Shown: positions 16,458 through 24,462 of the stretch, piece after piece
How positions within the stretch are numbered: position 1 is the first letter of the stretch
Layout of the letters: each line of letters begins with the position of its first letter
From: Actinomycetes bacterium
GTDB taxonomy: Bacteria > Actinomycetota > Acidimicrobiia > Acidimicrobiales > RAAP-2
Length of the DNA stretch: 54,341 bases
Direction: 5' to 3'
Assembly: GCA_021828055.1 (NCBI GenBank)
Contig: JAKATH010000008.1
Span: 1-54,341 of the forward strand
The notes under the pieces: model-generated
The model's database searches: none
Seen by the model: only the letters and a program-made list of their open reading frames with translations
What the model was told of the DNA's origin: nothing
Translations under genes and position numbers: made by a program

Positions 16458-18236
16458 GTGCCTGCCCCCACCGACGTCGCGCGTTCCCCCGACATCATCG
16501 GGCTCGTCGCCGGCCTCGAGCCGGCCCAGCGCGAGGCGGTGCTGGCCGACGACCCCGTGGTCTGCGTCCTTGCCGGCGCGGGGACCGGGAAGACGAGAGT
16601 CCTCACGTTGCGGGTCGCGCGCCGCGTCCGGGACAAGAGCGCGCATCCGACCCACGTCCTGGTGTGCACCTTCAGCCGCAAGGCGGCCGACGAGCTGCGC
16701 GACCGCCTCTTCACGCTCGACGTCGGGCGTGAGGTGCAGGCCGGGACGTTCCACCGCACGGCCCTCCGCCTCATCACGCACTACCGCCGCGATCGTGGGC
16801 AGCCACCACCCGCGATCCTCGCGGATCGTCGGCCGCTGCTCGCCGACCTTCTCGATGGCGGGCGAAGGTCGTCGCGCGAGTGGACCGGAGCCGGCGCCGG
16901 CCCCGTACGCCCCACCGCGCGCCGGCGAAGCGACGTCGTCCGCCTCGACGCGGAGATCAGCTGGGCCAAGGCGCGCCTGATCGGGCCGCCCGACTTCGAA
17001 GAGGCCGCGCGGCGTGCCGGGCGTCGACCGTTCATGCCGGCAGCGCGGGTGGCAGAGCTCTACGACCGCTACGAGGTGGCACGGGGCCAGCGCGGCGCGC
17101 TCGACCTCGACGATCTCCTCTGGCACTGCGGAGACCTTCTCGCCGAGGACGCCGCGTTCGCGCGTGCGATGCGTTGGTGGCACCGCCACCTCTTCGTCGA
17201 CGAGATGCAGGACATGAACGACGCCCAGTATCGGCTCCTGTGCCTGCTCGTCGGCGAGGAGCCGGACCTCTTCGTGGTCGGCGACCCGAACCAGTCCGTC
17301 TACGGCTGGAACGGCGCCGACCCGGATCTGCTGCAGCGGGTGACCGAGGAGCACGCCGGCACCCGCGTCGTGCACCTGGAGACCAACCACCGCAGCGCGG
17401 CTCCCGTCGTCCGCGTCGCCGCCGCGGCCCTCGGGAAGGACGGGCCTCCGCCGAGCGCGAGAGCAGAAGGTCCGCTGCCGACGGTCGTCTGCCTGGGAGA
17501 CGACGAGGCAGAGGCCCGCTGGGTGGCGCGCCGGACCTGGCTCGCCCATCGCCCCGGTCGCCGCTGGTCGTCGATCGCAGTCCTCGCGCGGACGAACGCT
17601 CAGCTTGTCCGGATCGCAGCGGCACTCGACGCCGAGCACGTGCCGCACAGGTTCTCCGGCGCCGAGGTCGGGCCGGCGAGCGACGTCCGCGACCTGCACG
17701 ACGGACCGGAGGGCGCCGTGCGGGAAGGCGAGCCCGCCGGCTCCGGCTCCGCCGGCTCCGGCTCCTCCGGCTCCTCCGGCTCCTCCGGCTCCGGCTCCGG
17801 CTCCGGAGACGACGGCACGCCGGTCGCGAGCCCGGGCGACGACGACGACGCCGTCGTGCTCAGCACCCTGCACCGGGCAAAAGGGCTGCAGTGGCGGACC
17901 GTCTTCGTGGTCGGCGTCTCCGACGGCCTCATCCCGCTCGTCACGGCTCGCTCGCACGCTGCCAAGGCGGAGGAGCGCCGGCTGTTCTACGTCGCGCTCA
18001 CCAGGGCCGAAGAGGAGCTCTCCTGCAGCTGGGCGCTCCGGCCGGGCGGGGACGCCGTGCTCAGCGAGTCGGCAGAGCGGCGACCCTCACCCTGGCTCTC
18101 CTCCGTCGAGCAGGTCCTCGCGCAGCTCCGCGAGGACGCGGCCGAGGCGGGCCCGTCGCGTGCCGCCGAGCGCCTCGCCGAGATCCGCAGCATGCTTCCT
18201 CGCCCGCCTGCCGCCGGCGACGCAACGGTGCGATGA
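16458..18236 (+). CDS. UvrD/Rep-family superfamily 1 helicase with 2B region replaced by Gly/Ser linker
   Basis: A 592-residue 3'-5' SF1A helicase. Motifs in order: Q-motif LEPAQREAVL, Walker A GAGTGKT (40-46), Ia CTFSRKAADELRDR, II FVDEMQDMND (about 248-257; DEMQ instead of the usual DEFQ), III VVGDPNQSVYGWNGA, IV LETNHRS (about 308-313), V STLHRAKGLQWRTVF (about 470-484) and VI RRLFYVALTRAEEEL. Only 160 residues separate motifs IV and V, against roughly 275 in E. coli UvrD. The missing part is the regulatory 2B subdomain, whose place is taken by about 28 residues of almost pure Gly/Ser (residues 424-452). The motor core looks intact. Its stop overlaps the GlcD-type gene (ATGA). Likely DNA repair; the partner nuclease is not evident. 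Confidence 0.85.
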   Translation: MPAPTDVARSPDIIGLVAGLEPAQREAVLADDPVVCVLAGAGTGKTRVLTLRVARRVRDKSAHPTHVLVCTFSRKAADELRDRLFTLDVGREVQAGTFHRTALRLITHYRRDRGQPPPAILADRRPLLADLLDGGRRSSREWTGAGAGPVRPTARRRSDVVRLDAEISWAKARLIGPPDFEEAARRAGRRPFMPAARVAELYDRYEVARGQRGALDLDDLLWHCGDLLAEDAAFARAMRWWHRHLFVDEMQDMNDAQYRLLCLLVGEEPDLFVVGDPNQSVYGWNGADPDLLQRVTEEHAGTRVVHLETNHRSAAPVVRVAAAALGKDGPPPSARAEGPLPTVVCLGDDEAEARWVARRTWLAHRPGRRWSSIAVLARTNAQLVRIAAALDAEHVPHRFSGAEVGPASDVRDLHDGPEGAVREGEPAGSGSAGSGSSGSSGSSGSGSGSGDDGTPVASPGDDDDAVVLSTLHRAKGLQWRTVFVVGVSDGLIPLVTARSHAAKAEERRLFYVALTRAEEELSCSWALRPGGDAVLSESAERRPSPWLSSVEQVLAQLREDAAEAGPSRAAERLAEIRSMLPRPPAAGDATVR

Positions 18237-19663
18237 ACGAGCTCGAGCTTGTCGACGCGTTGCGCGCGATCGTCGGCGCTGCGCACGTCGACGCGGGAGC
18301 CGACGTCCGCGCGGAGGACACGCACGACGAGTCGTTGACCGGCGAGCCCGTCACGCCGGTTGCCGTGGTGAGGCCCTCGACCACCGGTGAGGTGAGCAGG
18401 CTCCTCTCGCTCGCCGATTCGGCGCTCCTGCCCGTGGTGGCGCGGGGCAGCGGCACGGGGCTCTCGGGCGGGGCCCGGCCGGTGGCCGGCGGCATCGTCG
18501 TCTGCTTCGACCGCATGGACAGGATCCTCGAGATCGACGAGCAGAACCACGTCACTGCCGTCCAGCCCGGCGTCACGTTGCGCGAGCTGGACGACGCGCT
18601 CCGTCCCTTCGGCCTCGTCTATCCCGTCTACCCCGGCGAGATGGGCTCGTCGATCGGCGGCAACGTCGCGACGAACGCCGGCGGGATGCGCGCTGTCCGC
18701 TACGGCGTGACGCGGCACCACGTCCTCGGCCTGGAAGTGGTCCTCGCAGGCGGTCAGGTCCTGCGGACCGGCGGCAAGTTCGTCAAGTCGTCGTCGGGCT
18801 ACGACCTGACCCAGCTGGTGCTCGGCAGCGAGGGGACGCTCGCGCTCGTCACCGAGGTGACCGTGAAGCTGGCACCGCGTCTCGTGCACAACGCCACGCT
18901 GCTCGCGCCCTTCCCGACCATGGAGCTCATCGGGTCGGCCGTCGCGCCGATCCTCTCGGGCGGTGTCACCCCGCTCATCCTCGAGTACCTCGACGCCCTG
19001 GCGATGGGCGGGATCGTGAGAGAAGCCGGGCTCGAGCTCGGCGTTCCCGACGAGGTGCGCGAGTCGGCTGCCGCGTACCTCGTCGTCGTCCTCGAGAGCT
19101 CCCGTGCCGAACGGCTCGAGCAGGACACGGAGGCGACGGCACGCCTCCTCGGGCGCCTCGGCGCGCTCGAGGTCTACGTCCTTCCGCCCACGGCTGGCGC
19201 GGACCTGATCGTGGCACGCGAACGTGCCTTCTTCGCCGCCAAGGCCATGGGTGTGGACGACATCGTCGACACCGTCGTGCCGCGGGCCGAGATCCCGGCC
19301 TTCCTCGAGCAGGCGGCGCGGCTCGCGGCCGAGCACCAGGCGATCGTCTCGGGCTGCGGCCATGTGGGTGACGGCAACGTCCACCTGTCGATCTTCCAGC
19401 CGGACGCAGCTCGACGCCACGAGCTCCTCGAGGCCATCTTCCGCGCGGCACGCGACCACGGAGGTGCGATCTCCGGCGAGCACGGGATCGGCACGGAGAA
19501 GCAGCCCTACTGGCTCGAGCTCGAAGACCCGGTGAACATCGGGCTCATGCGACGCATCAAGGCCGCCTTCGACCCCAACGGCATCCTCGGCCCCGACCGC
19601 CTGCTCGACGGTCAGGTCTCTGCCGGCAGCACGCCGAGATCGCGAAGCCGTGCGGCGGAGTAG
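18233..19663 (+). CDS. FAD-linked oxidase/dehydrogenase, GlcD type
   Basis: A 476-residue flavoprotein of the FAD_binding_4 / FAD-oxidase_C type (glycolate oxidase GlcD, D-lactate dehydrogenase). The PCMH FAD-binding half shows VVARGSGTGLSGGARP and YPGEMGSSIGGNVATNAGGM. The C-terminal half shows CGHVGDGNVHLSIFQPD and GAISGEHGIGTEKQPYW, the substrate and flavin face of the family. It oxidises a 2-hydroxy acid, passing electrons to an unknown acceptor; no GlcE/GlcF partner is nearby. ATG 18233 overlaps the helicase stop. The last ten residues (TPRSRSRAAE) and the stop codon come from the first unit of a 37-bp tandem repeat, so the natural C-terminus has been extended or replaced. Confidence 0.87.
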   Translation: MNELELVDALRAIVGAAHVDAGADVRAEDTHDESLTGEPVTPVAVVRPSTTGEVSRLLSLADSALLPVVARGSGTGLSGGARPVAGGIVVCFDRMDRILEIDEQNHVTAVQPGVTLRELDDALRPFGLVYPVYPGEMGSSIGGNVATNAGGMRAVRYGVTRHHVLGLEVVLAGGQVLRTGGKFVKSSSGYDLTQLVLGSEGTLALVTEVTVKLAPRLVHNATLLAPFPTMELIGSAVAPILSGGVTPLILEYLDALAMGGIVREAGLELGVPDEVRESAAAYLVVVLESSRAERLEQDTEATARLLGRLGALEVYVLPPTAGADLIVARERAFFAAKAMGVDDIVDTVVPRAEIPAFLEQAARLAAEHQAIVSGCGHVGDGNVHLSIFQPDAARRHELLEAIFRAARDHGGAISGEHGIGTEKQPYWLELEDPVNIGLMRRIKAAFDPNGILGPDRLLDGQVSAGSTPRSRSRAAE

Positions 19664-19739
19664 GAGCACGCCGAGATCGCGCCGCCGTGCGGCGGAGTAG
19701 GAGCACGCCGAGATCGCGACGCCGTGCGGCGGAGTAGGA
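19629..19739 (+). repeat. Tandem array, 37 bp x 3, spanning a stop codon
   Basis: Units start at 19629, 19666 and 19703, each beginning GCACGCCGAGATCGCG; the differences are at the two bases after this. The stop codon of the flavoenzyme gene (19661-19663) lies in unit 1 and is copied in units 2 and 3. Confidence 0.95.
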
Positions 19740-19807
19740 AGAAGAGGAAGAGGAAGAGGAAGAGGAAGAGGAAGAAGAGGAGGAGGAGGAGGAGGAGGAG
19801 GAAGAGG
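19736..19807 (+). repeat. 72-nt all-purine tract acting as extended Shine-Dalgarno region
   Basis: From 19736 to 19807 the plus strand has only A and G, built of AGGAAG hexamers and then GGA triplets, and runs straight into the GTG start of the ThDP-enzyme gene. It contains many AGGAGG cores. Such tracts can form triplex (H-) DNA and are prone to slippage. Confidence 0.9.
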
Positions 19808-21396
19808 TGAACGGCGCCGAAGCGTTGCTGCGGACCCTGGTGGGGTCGGACGTCGACGTCTGCTTCGCCAATCCCGGCACCTCCGAGATGCATTTCGTCG
19901 CCGCCCTCGACCGCGTGCCCGAGATGCGCGGCGTGCTCACCCTGTTCGAAGGGATCGCGACCGGGGCGGCCGACGGCTACGCACGCATGACCGGGAAGCC
20001 CGCGACGACGCTGCTCCACCTCGGCCCCGGGCTCGCCAACGGCTGGGCCAACCTCCACAATGCGCGCCGCGCGAGCACCCCCCTCGTGAACATCGTCGGC
20101 GACCACGCCACGTACCACCGTCGCTTCGACTCCCCCCTGCAGGCCGACCTCTGGGGTCTCGCGCGCACGATCTCGGCGTGGCAGCGCTCGACCGCGCGCG
20201 TGGACGACGTCGGCGCCGACGCGGCCGACGCGGTCCTCGCGAGCTACGGCCCGCCCGGTCGCATCGCCACGCTCATCGTGCCGGCGGACGTCTCCTGGAG
20301 CGAGGGCGGCGCACCCGCGTCCCGCCGTCCCGTCCCGCCTCTGCCGCTGGTCCCGCCCGAGACGATCGAGGAGATCGCGAAGGTGCTGCGTGGCAGCGAG
20401 CGCGCCGTGCTCCTCATCGGGGGAGCTGCCATGCGCGAGCGGGGACTCGGCGCGGCAGCCCGCATCGCCCGCTCCACGCAGGCGAAGGTCCTGTGCGAGA
20501 CCTTCCCGGCCGTGCACGCCCGGGGCGGTGGGCTCCTCGAGGTGGAGAAGCTCGCCTACTTCGGCGAGATGGCGATGGCGCAGCTCGATGGCGCCCAGCA
20601 CCTCGTGCTCGCCGGCGCGAGGGCACCGGCATCGTTCTTCGCGTATCCCGGGAAGCCGAGCGATCTCGTCCCCCAGGGCGTGACCGTCCACGAGCTCGCC
20701 GCGCCAGGGGTCCACGTGCCCGCAGCACTCGACGCGCTGGCCGACGCGCTGGGGGCCCGCGCGCTGGGGGCCCGCGCGCTGGGGGCCGACGCGCTGGGGG
20801 CCCGCGCCCCCGCGCCGCAGGCGGCGCCCCGGCGCCCAGGCCGCCCGTCGGGGCGGCTCACGGCCGAGTCCATGGCCGCCGCCGTCGGGCACCTGCTGCC
20901 CGACGGCGCGATCGTCGTCGACGAGTCGATCACGAGCGGGCTGTCGGTGCCCGCGGCCACGGCCGGCGGCCCGCGCCACGACTGGCTCGCGCTCACCGGC
21001 GGCTCCATCGGTCAGGGGCTGCCGGTGGCCACCGGCGCTGCCGTGGCGTCGCCGGGACGGCGTGTGCTGAGCCTCGAGGCCGACGGTAGCGCGATGTACA
21101 CGCTGCAGGCGCTGTGGACCCAGGCGCGCGAGAGCCTCGACGTGACGACCCTCGTGCTCGCCAACGGGTCGTACGCGATCCTGCAGCTCGAGCTCGCGCG
21201 CGTCGGCGCGGCGGGGGACGGCGAGCGTGCCGCGGCCCTGCTCGACCTCCACCGTCCGACCCTCGACTTCGTCTCGCTCGCGCGCGGCATGGGCGTCCCC
21301 GCGGAGCGGGCGACCGACGCGGAGGGCCTCGCCGCGCTCCTCGAGCGCAGCTTCTCCGAGGACGGGCCGATGCTCGTCGAGGCCGTCCTGGGCTGA
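19807..21396 (+). CDS. Thiamine-diphosphate-dependent enzyme, acetolactate synthase/benzoylformate decarboxylase type
   Basis: A 529-residue member of the ThDP enzymes with Pyr and PP domains. N-terminal Pyr domain: VCFANPGTSEMHFVAAL with the catalytic Glu in VLTLFEGIATGAADGYARMTGKPA and LGPGLANGWANLHNARRA. A central domain follows. The C-terminal PP domain has the metal/ThDP motif LEADGSAMYTLQALW...VLANGSYAI (GDG is ADG here). The reaction is probably carboligation or decarboxylation of a 2-oxo acid; no small regulatory subunit is adjacent, so a biosynthetic IlvB is unlikely. Between the last two domains, four ALGAR/ALGAD repeats form a linker. Start GTG 19807 follows the purine tract. Co-oriented with the flavoenzyme gene, so a shared 2-hydroxy/2-oxo acid pathway is possible. 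Confidence 0.85.
   Translation: MNGAEALLRTLVGSDVDVCFANPGTSEMHFVAALDRVPEMRGVLTLFEGIATGAADGYARMTGKPATTLLHLGPGLANGWANLHNARRASTPLVNIVGDHATYHRRFDSPLQADLWGLARTISAWQRSTARVDDVGADAADAVLASYGPPGRIATLIVPADVSWSEGGAPASRRPVPPLPLVPPETIEEIAKVLRGSERAVLLIGGAAMRERGLGAAARIARSTQAKVLCETFPAVHARGGGLLEVEKLAYFGEMAMAQLDGAQHLVLAGARAPASFFAYPGKPSDLVPQGVTVHELAAPGVHVPAALDALADALGARALGARALGADALGARAPAPQAAPRRPGRPSGRLTAESMAAAVGHLLPDGAIVVDESITSGLSVPAATAGGPRHDWLALTGGSIGQGLPVATGAAVASPGRRVLSLEADGSAMYTLQALWTQARESLDVTTLVLANGSYAILQLELARVGAAGDGERAAALLDLHRPTLDFVSLARGMGVPAERATDAEGLAALLERSFSEDGPMLVEAVLG
20746..20805 (+). repeat. In-frame tandem array, 15 bp x 4
   Basis: Units of GCGCTGGGGGCCCGC encode ALGAR; the third reads ALGAD. Confidence 0.93.
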
Positions 21397-21445
21397 CGCC
21401 TCGTCCGGCGCGCCGGCTCGCGGCGGGCCGCTCCCCGAGCAGGGG

Positions 21446-22225
21446 TCAGCCCAGCTCCACCACGACGACGGTGTGGTCGGAAGGCTTGTTGCCCTTGGGG
21501 CTCTTCCTCCGCGCGTCGCGATCGATCTCGGCCGACATTGCTCGCGAGGCGAGCGGTGCGGAGAGGAGCACCAGGTCGATGCGCATCCCCATGCCCTTGT
21601 GGAAGTTGCCGGCGCGGTAGTCCCACCACGAGAAGATCCCGCCCTCGGGGTGGAGCCGGCGGAACGTGTCTTCGAGCCCCCAGTCGAGGATCTCTCCGAG
21701 AGCCCGGCGCTCGGGCTCGCTCACGTGCGTGGCACCCGCGAAGGCCGCGGGGTCCCAGACGTCGGCGTCGTCGGGGGCGACGTTGAAGTCGCCGCACACG
21801 GCAACCGCGTCGTCGGGGGCGTAATGCTCCGCCAGGTACGCGCGCAGGCGGGCAAGCCACTCGAGCTTGAAGCGGTAGTGCTCGCTGTCGAGGCTCCTGC
21901 CGTTCGGCACGTAGACGGAGTGGACGCGCATGCCTGCGCACGTGGCCGCCAGCATGCGGCATCCGTGCACGTCTTCTTTGGACCCGAGCCCGCACACCGG
22001 TGCCTCGAGCCCGACCCGGCTCGCGATCGCCACGCCGTTCCACCGGCCGTCGCCGTGGTGCGCAGAGTCGTAGCCGATCGCTGCGAAGGCAGCGAAGGGG
22101 AACGCGTCATCGGCGAGCTTGGTCTCCTGCATGCACAGGATGTCGGGACCGTTGGCCTCGGTCCATTCCAGGACCAGCGGGAGCCGAGCGCCCAGCGAGT
22201 TCACGTTCCAGGTGGCGAGCTTCAC
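21446..22225 (-). CDS. xthA: Exodeoxyribonuclease III / AP endonuclease
   Basis: A 259-residue endonuclease/exonuclease/phosphatase-fold protein. It begins MKLATWNVNSLGARLPLVLEW and has ILCMQETKLAD (Mg2+-binding Glu), VYVPNGRSLDSEHYRFKLEWLARL, AVCGDFNVAPDDADV (catalytic Asp/Asn), the YRAGNFHKGMGMRIDLVLLS region and a C-terminal KPSDHTVVVVEL (catalytic His). It cuts DNA at abasic sites in base-excision repair. The length is typical. The GTG start overlaps the fabZ-like stop (GTGA), so the pair is coupled; no functional link between them is known. Confidence 0.93.
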   Translation of the reverse strand: MKLATWNVNSLGARLPLVLEWTEANGPDILCMQETKLADDAFPFAAFAAIGYDSAHHGDGRWNGVAIASRVGLEAPVCGLGSKEDVHGCRMLAATCAGMRVHSVYVPNGRSLDSEHYRFKLEWLARLRAYLAEHYAPDDAVAVCGDFNVAPDDADVWDPAAFAGATHVSEPERRALGEILDWGLEDTFRRLHPEGGIFSWWDYRAGNFHKGMGMRIDLVLLSAPLASRAMSAEIDRDARRKSPKGNKPSDHTVVVVELG

Positions 22226-22656
22226 GACGTCACGCCGCCTTCCGCCGGCACCAGCACGAACAGCAGGTCCGCCTCGCAGGCGGGCTCGTCCCCCACGCGC
22301 GCCCGGCCGTGCCCGGACCCCGCGCGTGCGGACATCCGCCCGACGACGATCTCCAGCTCGAGCGTCTCTCCGGGCACGACCTGACGGCGGAAGCGGGCAC
22401 GGTCGACGCCGCCGAAGAGTGGCAGCCTGCCCGAGAAGCGCCGGTCGGCGAGCACGGCGACGCCGCCGAGCTGCGCGAGCGACTCGAGCATCAGGACCCC
22501 CGGCAGGGTCGGCCGGCCGGGAAAGTGGCCGCCGAAGAAGTCCTCCTCACCCGTGAGGTGCCAGCGGCCCGTCGCGGACCGCCCCGGGTCCACCGAGACG
22601 ATCTCGCTCACGAAGAGGAACGGGTCGCGATGGGGCAGGACGTCGGTCGGGCGCAT
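22222..22656 (-). CDS. fabZ: FabZ-type 3-hydroxyacyl-ACP dehydratase
   Basis: A 144-residue hot-dog-fold protein. Catalytic His lies in VLPHRDPFLFV and the catalytic Glu helix in FFGGHFPGRPTLPGVLMLESLAQLGGV, both diagnostic of FabZ. The rest (GGVDRARFRRQVVPGETLELEIVVGR) is the usual strand pattern. It would dehydrate 3-hydroxyacyl-ACP in fatty acid elongation. FabZ is not universal in actinobacteria using FAS-I; its presence fits a type II system. A TAGCGT box 7 nt before the ATG marks a leaderless start. No other fatty acid genes are adjacent. Confidence 0.9.
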   Translation of the reverse strand: MRPTDVLPHRDPFLFVSEIVSVDPGRSATGRWHLTGEEDFFGGHFPGRPTLPGVLMLESLAQLGGVAVLADRRFSGRLPLFGGVDRARFRRQVVPGETLELEIVVGRMSARAGSGHGRARVGDEPACEADLLFVLVPAEGGVTS

Positions 22657-22663
22657 CGTCGCG

Positions 22664-22669
22664 ACGCTA
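22664..22669 (-). promoter_or_regulatory. -10 box for leaderless fabZ-xthA transcript
   Basis: TAGCGT on the minus strand, 7 nt before ATG 22656; identical hexamer to the helicase promoter. Confidence 0.55.
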
Positions 22670-22698
22670 CCAACGACGGACTTCGCGGTCCGAAGCGC

Positions 22699-24435
22699 TC
22701 AGCGCTCGGGACCGGTCCGACCCGCGACGAGCTCGGGGAGCGCGAGCTCGGCGACGCGACGCGGCGGGTCAAGGGCCACGAGCACGAAGCGTCGCCGCTC
22801 CCCGCGCGTCAGCACCTGCCGGGCCTTGCTCGGGGGTGGATCTCCCATCGCAGCCAGCGGGATGTAGGCGTGCAGCACCCCGCCTCCCGGCAGGTCGACG
22901 TCGACCATGGCTCCGTGCGAGGTGAACGACACCACCTGGCCCTCGATCTCGCGCTCGAGGGGGTACGTCGCGACAAACGTGATGAACGCGAGCGGCTCGT
23001 TGACCGCCGGCGGCGGCGCTGCCGACCGGCGACGGCGATGGCGCCCGTCCTTCTCTTTGCGCTTCCCGCGCCCTTGGTCTCCGTGGCTGTCTCGGCCGTC
23101 CCCGGCGGGCTCTCGGGCAGGGGCGATCGCCTCGGCGAGCGCCTGGCCGATCGCCTCTCTGACCGCGGGGTTCGCCGCGGCCGCGCTGCGCACGGCGCCA
23201 GCTTGCGCCGCGCCGTTGGTGGTCGTCGCCGGAACGAGCGCGGCCTTCTTCGGGGCAGCTTTCTTGAGAGCCGCCTTGGTCGCCGCCTCCTTCTTCGCGG
23301 CGGTCTCCGCCTGCTTCCTGGCCGCGGCCTTCCTGGCTGCGGCCTTCTCGGGCGCTGCGTCCTTCTTTGCCGCCGCCTTCTTGGCCGCCGCCTTCTTGCC
23401 CGCCGCCTTCTTCGCGGCGGGCTCCGCCTGCTTCTCGGCCGCCTGCTTCCTGGCCGCCTGCTTCCTGGCCACGGCCTTCTCTGGCGCGGCCTTCTCTGGC
23501 GCGGCCTTCTCTGGCGCGGCCTTCTCCGGCGCGGCCTTCTCCGGCGCGGCCTTCTTGCCCGCGGCCTTCTCCGGCGCGGCCTTCTCGGGCGCTGCAGCCT
23601 TCTTGCCCGCGGCCTTCTCCGGCGCGGCCTTCTCCGGCGCTGCGGCCTTCTTGCCCGCGGCCTTCTCGGGCGCGGCCTTCTCCGGCGCTGCGGCCTTCTT
23701 GCCCGCCGCCTTCTTCGCGGCGGGCTCCGCCTGCTTCTTGGCTGCGGCCTTCCTGGCTGCGGCCTGCTTGGGCCCTTCTGCGACGAGCCTTGCGATCGCG
23801 GTCTTCTTCTTGGCGGCCGCAGCCGGAGGCGGCCCTTCCGGCCAGACGTCACCGACCTTCGGGGTCGAGCCGTCCGGGAGAAGCGGCGCTCTGCGGGCGG
23901 CGACCTTCTTCGCTGCCTTCGCGAGCTCTGCTGCCTTGACCGGCGGTGACAACGCGCGCACGTCGCCGCTCTTCGCCTTCCCCTGCGCCTGCCGGCTCTT
24001 CGGACCGCGCACGGGGATCCTCGGCGTGAAGATCCACCCGACGCCCGGCACGGGTTTGCCGCCGACGAGCCTGCCCTTTTCGAACAGCCATGGGTGCTCG
24101 ACGTGGAACTCCTGGAACGAGTCGTTCGAGAGCACGATCGCTCCGGTCCGTTCGGCGATCCGCAGCACGAACGCGTCACCGCGCCCGATCGCGCCGGCAG
24201 GCGGCGAGACGACCTCGCCGTGGAGCTCGGCGTCGATCAGCTGCTTGCGCTCGGACGGATCGACGCGGTGCTCGAAGGACGCGTCGACGACCACGACGAT
24301 CTCCGCGCCGGGGTTCTCGGCCGCGTAGCTTCGGACGGCTTCGTCGAGTTGGCGAAGGCTCGGGGTGGTGCGCCCCTCGGTGGCGAGGTTGGAGCCGTCC
24401 ACCACGACGACGTGCTTTGCGGGCGAGAGCGTCAC
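22699..24435 (-). CDS. NYN/PIN-like ribonuclease with Lys/Ala repeat region and C-terminal S1-like domain
   Basis: A 578-residue three-part protein. Residues 1-150 form a NYN/Zc3h12a-type PIN nuclease: the acidic residues lie in VVVVDGSNLA, IVVVVDASFEHR, AIGRGDAFVLRIAE and IVLSNDSFQEF. The middle (about 200-440) is built from Lys/Ala/Pro/Glu repeats (KKAAAPEKAAPEKAAG), a polycationic tail suited to binding RNA or DNA. The end (about 485-575, EREIEGQVVSFTSHGAMVDVDLPGGGVLHAYIPL) reads as an S1/OB RNA-binding domain. An RNA-degrading or RNA-quality-control role is likely. It begins with GTG 27 bp after the kgd stop, with no promoter seen, so it may be transcribed from the kgd promoter. Confidence 0.8.
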   Translation of the reverse strand: MTLSPAKHVVVVDGSNLATEGRTTPSLRQLDEAVRSYAAENPGAEIVVVVDASFEHRVDPSERKQLIDAELHGEVVSPPAGAIGRGDAFVLRIAERTGAIVLSNDSFQEFHVEHPWLFEKGRLVGGKPVPGVGWIFTPRIPVRGPKSRQAQGKAKSGDVRALSPPVKAAELAKAAKKVAARRAPLLPDGSTPKVGDVWPEGPPPAAAAKKKTAIARLVAEGPKQAAARKAAAKKQAEPAAKKAAGKKAAAPEKAAPEKAAGKKAAAPEKAAPEKAAGKKAAAPEKAAPEKAAGKKAAPEKAAPEKAAPEKAAPEKAAPEKAVARKQAARKQAAEKQAEPAAKKAAGKKAAAKKAAAKKDAAPEKAAARKAAARKQAETAAKKEAATKAALKKAAPKKAALVPATTTNGAAQAGAVRSAAAANPAVREAIGQALAEAIAPAREPAGDGRDSHGDQGRGKRKEKDGRHRRRRSAAPPPAVNEPLAFITFVATYPLEREIEGQVVSFTSHGAMVDVDLPGGGVLHAYIPLAAMGDPPPSKARQVLTRGERRRFVLVALDPPRRVAELALPELVAGRTGPER

Positions 24436-24462
24436 GTGCAGGCAGCCTCAGGTCTCCGGAGC

